From Burkholderiaceae bacterium (GTDB lineage: Bacteria; Pseudomonadota; Gammaproteobacteria; Burkholderiales; Burkholderiaceae), in contig CANBPJ010000006.1 in the NCBI GenBank assembly GCA_947371415.1, positions 1 through 28,487 on the forward strand: a stretch of 28,487 nt of DNA, given 5' to 3'. Positions 25,171 through 28,487 of this stretch are shown here, one piece after another; within the stretch, counting starts at the first letter, position 1; each line of letters opens with the position of its first letter. Made by a program: the position numbers and the translations under genes. Under the pieces are notes generated by a model, which was given only the letters and a program-made list of their open reading frames with translations, had not been told where the DNA came from and did not search any database.

Positions 25171-25249
25171 AATTGCCCACAAAAATATTGATAGCCAATG
25201 CAAGGGCAAATAAGATTAAAAGGATCGACAAACTATCTGAGGCTTTCAT
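25169..25249 (-). CDS. Putative 26-aa single-pass membrane peptide
   Basis: An ATG at 25249 is preceded by AGGAG with a six-base spacer, an optimal ribosome-binding site. The frame encodes 26 residues: a short polar start (MKASDS), about 17 hydrophobic residues (LSILLILFALALAINIF), and the end VGN, then TAA. This is the layout of small membrane proteins seen across bacteria. It lies between the BI-1 gene (convergent, sharing the hairpin) and rlmD (upstream on the same strand, 152 bases away). The hydrophobicity and ribosome-binding site argue for a real gene, but the length is too small to be sure without expression data or conservation. No function is known. Confidence 0.6.
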   Translation of the reverse strand: MKASDSLSILLILFALALAINIFVGN

Positions 25250-25361
25250 GACAAGCTCCTAGAGTGGATTAAGGCGTTTACAGAATAAATAATCTGCTTC
25301 AGTTCAATCTACGCTCAAACCAGAGTCTTGCATTAATATATTGCACCGCAACATCACATTA

Positions 25362-25378
25362 TGCACCTCAGTTGTGCA
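25362..25378. promoter_or_regulatory. TGCAC-N7-GTGCA inverted repeat, NtrC-like site
   Basis: Perfect 5-bp arms TGCAC and GTGCA with a 7-base spacer match the framework of the NtrC binding consensus. No clear sigma-54 -24/-12 pair was found near it. It lies upstream of the 26-aa ORF and downstream of rlmD. Confidence 0.3.
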
Positions 25379-25400
25379 GACTATGCCACTCAATGAGGGT

Positions 25401-26837
25401 TCAGCTCACATTGCTGCGCTCAAAAACCGCCATCGACTCGACATGGGAGGTGTGGGGGAACATATTGACGATCCCAGCACTCTTGAGGACATAGCCCGCT
25501 TGATGACACAGAATCTCTGTATCCCTAGCTAGGGTTTTGGGATTGCAAGAGACGTACACGATACGTTGAGGAGGTAAATCGCTCTGTTGATCGTGTAGTT
25601 GTGCCAATGCCTGACAGATCTCCATGGCACCCTCACGCGGGGGATCCATTAGCCACCGTTCAGCTTTACCCCAAGAGGCAATTGTCTCGGTGCTCACTTC
25701 AAATAAATTACTACGCATAAAACTGGCCTTACCTGCCAACAGATTATGTTGAGCATTTTCATTCGCTCGCGTTGTTAAGCTTTCTAAGCCTTCAATACCC
25801 AAGACGGTACTTGCCCTTCTCGCTAACGGTAATGTGAAGTTACCAATGCCACAAAACAAATCGAGCACACGATCGCTTGGCTGAACTTCCAGCAGACGAA
25901 TCGCCCTGCTTACTAAAGCACGATTCATCATATGATTTACTTGGGTAAAGTCAGCCGGCTTAAAAGGCATCTCCACTTCAAACTCAGGCAGTCGATAGCA
26001 AAGCTTGCCGGTGAGGGGATAGAACGGCGCAACGGTTTCAATACCCTTGGGCTGTAACCAAACCCAAACCTGGTATTGGTCAGCAAAATCCCTGAGGAGC
26101 TGTTCGTCGGCCGGAGTTAATGGCAGTAGATTCCTAAAAACCAATGCAGTTACTGGTTTTAATTTTCTGGGATCATCAGAATTGGGATCTTCAGGCTCCC
26201 CCACTGCAATTTCAATTTGAGGCATGCGATCAACAATGGATAAACCCATTACCAATTTACGCATCGCTGGAAGTAAATCTGAAACATGCTTAGGCAAGAT
26301 CTCGCAAGCAGTCATATCTGCAACATAGCCGCTCTTGCCCTCATGAAAGCCAATCAGTACAGTACCTTTTTTAATGGAGCGATTGACTGCGCTTAAACGT
26401 GCTCGATGACGATACTCCCATGCTGGCCCACCCATCGGGCGGAGGATTTCTTCGGGGACTACTTTGGCAATGTGCTTAAGGTCATCCTCCAGCACGCGCT
26501 GCTTCATGGCCACCTGCGCCCGAATATCCAAGTGCTGCATGGTGCAACCGCCGCAAACACCAAAGGCTTTGCATTTAGGTTCTGCTCTAAATACGGCAGG
26601 CTTGAGGATGTCGAGAACTTTTGCTTTACTGAAGCGGGCTTTATCTCGAGTAACGACGTACGTTACTAACTCAGTCGGTAGCGCACCTTGAATAAAAATG
26701 ACTTTACCGCTTTGGCCTTGAGCGGCCTCTTCTTCATTGGGGGCTAAGCGCGCAATACCTTGAGCATCAAGATCAAGAGATTCAACTCGTACAGGCTCAG
26801 TCACAACAATATGTACTGGCTTCTCCCCTCTACGCAT
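25401..26837 (-). CDS. rlmD: 23S rRNA (uracil(1939)-C5)-methyltransferase RlmD
   Basis: Makes m5U1939 in 23S rRNA using SAM. The protein has an N-terminal TRAM domain (VRVESLDLDAQGIARL), an iron-sulfur cluster region with CKAFGVCGGCTM and a later CEIL, the SAM-binding motif DLFCGIGNFTLPLA, and the catalytic Cys in YVSCNPKTLARD. From the ATG at 26837 it is 478 aa and overlaps the upstream exonuclease stop by 8 bases. An alternative start at 26879 would overlap by 50 bases and adds an N-terminus with no family similarity that I recognise. No strong ribosome-binding site is visible at 26837, which fits translational coupling. Confidence 0.95.
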   Translation of the reverse strand: MRRGEKPVHIVVTEPVRVESLDLDAQGIARLAPNEEEAAQGQSGKVIFIQGALPTELVTYVVTRDKARFSKAKVLDILKPAVFRAEPKCKAFGVCGGCTMQHLDIRAQVAMKQRVLEDDLKHIAKVVPEEILRPMGGPAWEYRHRARLSAVNRSIKKGTVLIGFHEGKSGYVADMTACEILPKHVSDLLPAMRKLVMGLSIVDRMPQIEIAVGEPEDPNSDDPRKLKPVTALVFRNLLPLTPADEQLLRDFADQYQVWVWLQPKGIETVAPFYPLTGKLCYRLPEFEVEMPFKPADFTQVNHMMNRALVSRAIRLLEVQPSDRVLDLFCGIGNFTLPLARRASTVLGIEGLESLTTRANENAQHNLLAGKASFMRSNLFEVSTETIASWGKAERWLMDPPREGAMEICQALAQLHDQQSDLPPQRIVYVSCNPKTLARDTEILCHQAGYVLKSAGIVNMFPHTSHVESMAVFERSNVS

Positions 26838-27651
26838 CTGAAGCAAAACCCAAGAGATATTCTTGCCACTGAGCGCCATGAGGCTCTTTCGATTCCGTTT
26901 CTAAATAGGCTTTAACGAAAGTAATCTCTTCTTTGTACTCTTCCAGAGAGAAGCCGCCACGCATTAATTGAAAGCGGCAATACATGAGATAGGTATTGAC
27001 CACATCAGTTTCACAATAGCGACGGATCTCATCAATCTTGCCGTCTTGATATGCAGGCCATACTTGACTGCCATCCATACCCATCTTTCCCGGAAAGCCA
27101 CAGAGCTTTGCCAAGCCATCTAATGGTGCATTTGCTCTGCCATTAAATTTTGCTAAGAGGTCCATCATATCCAAGTGACGCATGTGATAACGGCTGATGT
27201 AGTTATTCCACTTGAACTCACGGCTGTCATTTTCTTGACTCTCACCCATCTCCCAATAACGTGACGCTTGGACATGATTTGCTAAGGCGCGGTAATGTAA
27301 TACCGGCAAGTCAAAGCCACTGCCATTCCAAGATACCAATTGCGGGGTGTACTTCTCAACTAGCTCAAAGAAGGTCTGAATCAGCACTTTCTCATCATCC
27401 TGCGCATTGCCTAGCGTTCCCACCTTAATTTGAGGCGAGCCATCTTTCGTTGTTCTGCGTATGACGCACGAGATGGCGCAGATGCGTTGCAGATAGAGCG
27501 GCAGAAACTCACTACCCGTCTTCTCAGCACGCTCAGCCATCGCTTTGGCTGCGACCTCGCTATCTGACATGCTCTCTGGATAGTCATTCAGGCGACGAAG
27601 CCCCGCTACATCTGGAATAGTTTCAATATCAAATACGAGAACGGTTGCCAT
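26830..27651 (-). CDS. Predicted 3'-5' exonuclease (PolB exonuclease-like, DEDD)
   Basis: A 273-aa protein resembling the family annotated as predicted 3'-5' exonuclease related to the exonuclease domain of PolB. The DEDD motifs are visible: Asp8 and Glu10 in FDIETIPD, an Asp in SWNGSGFDLPVLHYRA, and a late YCETDVVNTYLMY. In between lie residues typical of this group (HLDMMDLLAKF and GFPGKMGMDGSQVW). A role in DNA or RNA trimming is family-level inference. The ATG at 27651 follows the nlpD-like stop by 23 bases, and its stop overlaps rlmD. The cluster with rlmD is common in Burkholderiales. Confidence 0.9.
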   Translation of the reverse strand: MATVLVFDIETIPDVAGLRRLNDYPESMSDSEVAAKAMAERAEKTGSEFLPLYLQRICAISCVIRRTTKDGSPQIKVGTLGNAQDDEKVLIQTFFELVEKYTPQLVSWNGSGFDLPVLHYRALANHVQASRYWEMGESQENDSREFKWNNYISRYHMRHLDMMDLLAKFNGRANAPLDGLAKLCGFPGKMGMDGSQVWPAYQDGKIDEIRRYCETDVVNTYLMYCRFQLMRGGFSLEEYKEEITFVKAYLETESKEPHGAQWQEYLLGFASDA

Positions 27652-27674
27652 AGCGAAGCCTACTTAAACAACAG

Positions 27675-28454
27675 TTACTGCAAGTATGGCGTTGGATTTA
27701 CCGGCTTGCCATTGACACGCAATTCGAAGTGGAGTTTTACCGAGTTTGCATCGGTATCGCCCATCTCAGCAATCTTCTGCCCCTTCTTCACGGCATCACC
27801 CTCTTTGACCAAGAGTGTGCGGTTGTGGGCATAGGCTGTGAGGTAGGTGTTGTCATGCTTGATGATTACCAGATTACCGTAACCACGCAAGCTATTGCCA
27901 GCGTAGACGACTTTGCCATCAGAGGCAGCTGTTACTGGGTCGCCTAACTTACCGGCAATATCAATACCCTTGGTTTTTTCACTAAAATCATCGCTCACCT
28001 TGCCTTTAGCGGGCCAAGACAAACGAATGCCAGGTTCGGCAACCATTTCTTTTGAAGGGTCTGATTTAGATGCATCGACCTTTGGCGCATCTGTTTTTGC
28101 TATATCGGCATTAGCAGAGGGCTTGACTGCTGGCTTTACGGCTGACTTTGAGCCTGCTGGCGGCCTCACCAAAATGAGATCATCTACTTCAATCTGATTG
28201 GGGTTGGAAATATTGTTCCACTGCGCTAAATCACGCGGGGATTGCCCGTTATCCAAGGCAATACGTGCCAAGGTATCGCCACGCTTAACGCGATAGTAGC
28301 CAGGAGGCGTAGACTCGCTGCTGCCACCACTGCGATCCACTACCGTCGCTGGCTTTGCTCTTGGCGTGGTCGAACAGCCGATATTGAGCAGCAATGCGCT
28401 AGCGGCAAAGATCGTCAAGAGGTATTTAGTTATTAAATTCATGGGATATCTCAT
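27675..28454 (-). CDS. nlpD: NlpD-like lipoprotein with LysM and degenerate M23 domain
   Basis: A 259-aa lipoprotein: signal peptide with lipobox LNIGC (acylated Cys27), a LysM peptidoglycan-binding domain at about 53-97 (YRVKRGDTLARIALDNGQ), a Lys/Ala/Pro/Asp-rich linker, and a C-terminal LytM/M23 domain (GIDIAGKLGDPVTAASDGKVVYAGN to the end). The zinc-binding motifs are degraded: the first His position has no histidine before GIDIAG, and the HxH motif reads KLH. This is the pattern of NlpD and EnvC, non-catalytic activators of cell-division amidases. A role in septal peptidoglycan splitting is inferred. The ATG at 28454 has AGGGG just upstream; an ATG at 28442 is an alternative. It is normally followed by rpoS, which is absent here. 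Confidence 0.92.
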   Translation of the reverse strand: MRYPMNLITKYLLTIFAASALLLNIGCSTTPRAKPATVVDRSGGSSESTPPGYYRVKRGDTLARIALDNGQSPRDLAQWNNISNPNQIEVDDLILVRPPAGSKSAVKPAVKPSANADIAKTDAPKVDASKSDPSKEMVAEPGIRLSWPAKGKVSDDFSEKTKGIDIAGKLGDPVTAASDGKVVYAGNSLRGYGNLVIIKHDNTYLTAYAHNRTLLVKEGDAVKKGQKIAEMGDTDANSVKLHFELRVNGKPVNPTPYLQ

Positions 28455-28487
28455 ACTACCCCTGATTGTAAGGGGACAAAAAAGACC

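Noticed and set aside
25375..25395. Possible sigma-54 promoter (TGGCAT...TGC) on the minus strand
   Set aside because: The GG-to-GC spacing is two bases short of the required -24/-12 geometry.
1..28487. Search for CRISPR arrays, insertion sequences, prophage or defence genes
   Set aside because: No spaced direct repeats, transposase, integrase, or toxin-antitoxin-like pairs were found; the window is mainly conserved core genes.

Overview
The window looks like a chromosomal segment of a betaproteobacterium in the Burkholderiaceae, most like a moderate-GC freshwater Polynucleobacter-type organism. This rests on gene order and protein character read by eye: hisZ-purA beside hfq-hflX-hflK-hflC, the ndk-rlmN-ispG-hisS-yfgM-bamB-der block, rnr-rlmB, and an nlpD/exonuclease/rlmD cluster. 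No database search was possible. Almost all of it is housekeeping. I see no insertion sequence, prophage block, CRISPR array, integrase or rRNA.

Layout: the left edge (1-2504, minus) holds the 5' end of rlmB and all of rnr. A tRNA-Leu(CAG) on the plus strand follows, with its own -10 box and terminator. From 2789 to 6101 four minus-strand accessory genes encode an unknown acidic protein, a DUF4239-like membrane protein, a dienelactone hydrolase-type enzyme and an MFS transporter. A small plus-strand island (6192-6902) encodes a channel-like membrane protein and a 51-aa protein preceded by a promoter and a perfect palindrome. A strong terminator separates it from a convergent gene with a possible Cys-His-Asp triad. 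Malate synthase G comes next.

From 9871 to 16336 lies the minus-strand run hfq-hflX-hflK-hflC-hisZ-purA, in transcription order. It covers RNA chaperoning, a ribosome-associated GTPase, the HflKC regulators of FtsH, histidine biosynthesis control and AMP synthesis. From 16484 to 24108 lies a second minus-strand run, ndk-rlmN-ispG-hisS-yfgM-bamB-der. It covers nucleotide balance, rRNA/tRNA methylation, isoprenoid synthesis, His-tRNA charging, outer-membrane assembly and ribosome biogenesis. Many junctions overlap by 1-11 bases (TAATG, ATGA), so translational coupling is likely.

A divergent Bax inhibitor-1 family membrane protein (plus) follows. It ends at a hairpin terminator facing a tiny 26-codon ORF for a single-pass membrane peptide on the minus strand. 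The right end (25401-28454, minus) is nlpD, a DEDD exonuclease and rlmD.

The points most worth a second look are the 26-aa and 51-aa small-protein genes, the K+-channel-like protein, the absence of rpoS beside nlpD and of pilF/rodZ beside rlmN-ispG (tight junctions where many relatives carry these genes), and the non-AUG start of hflX.
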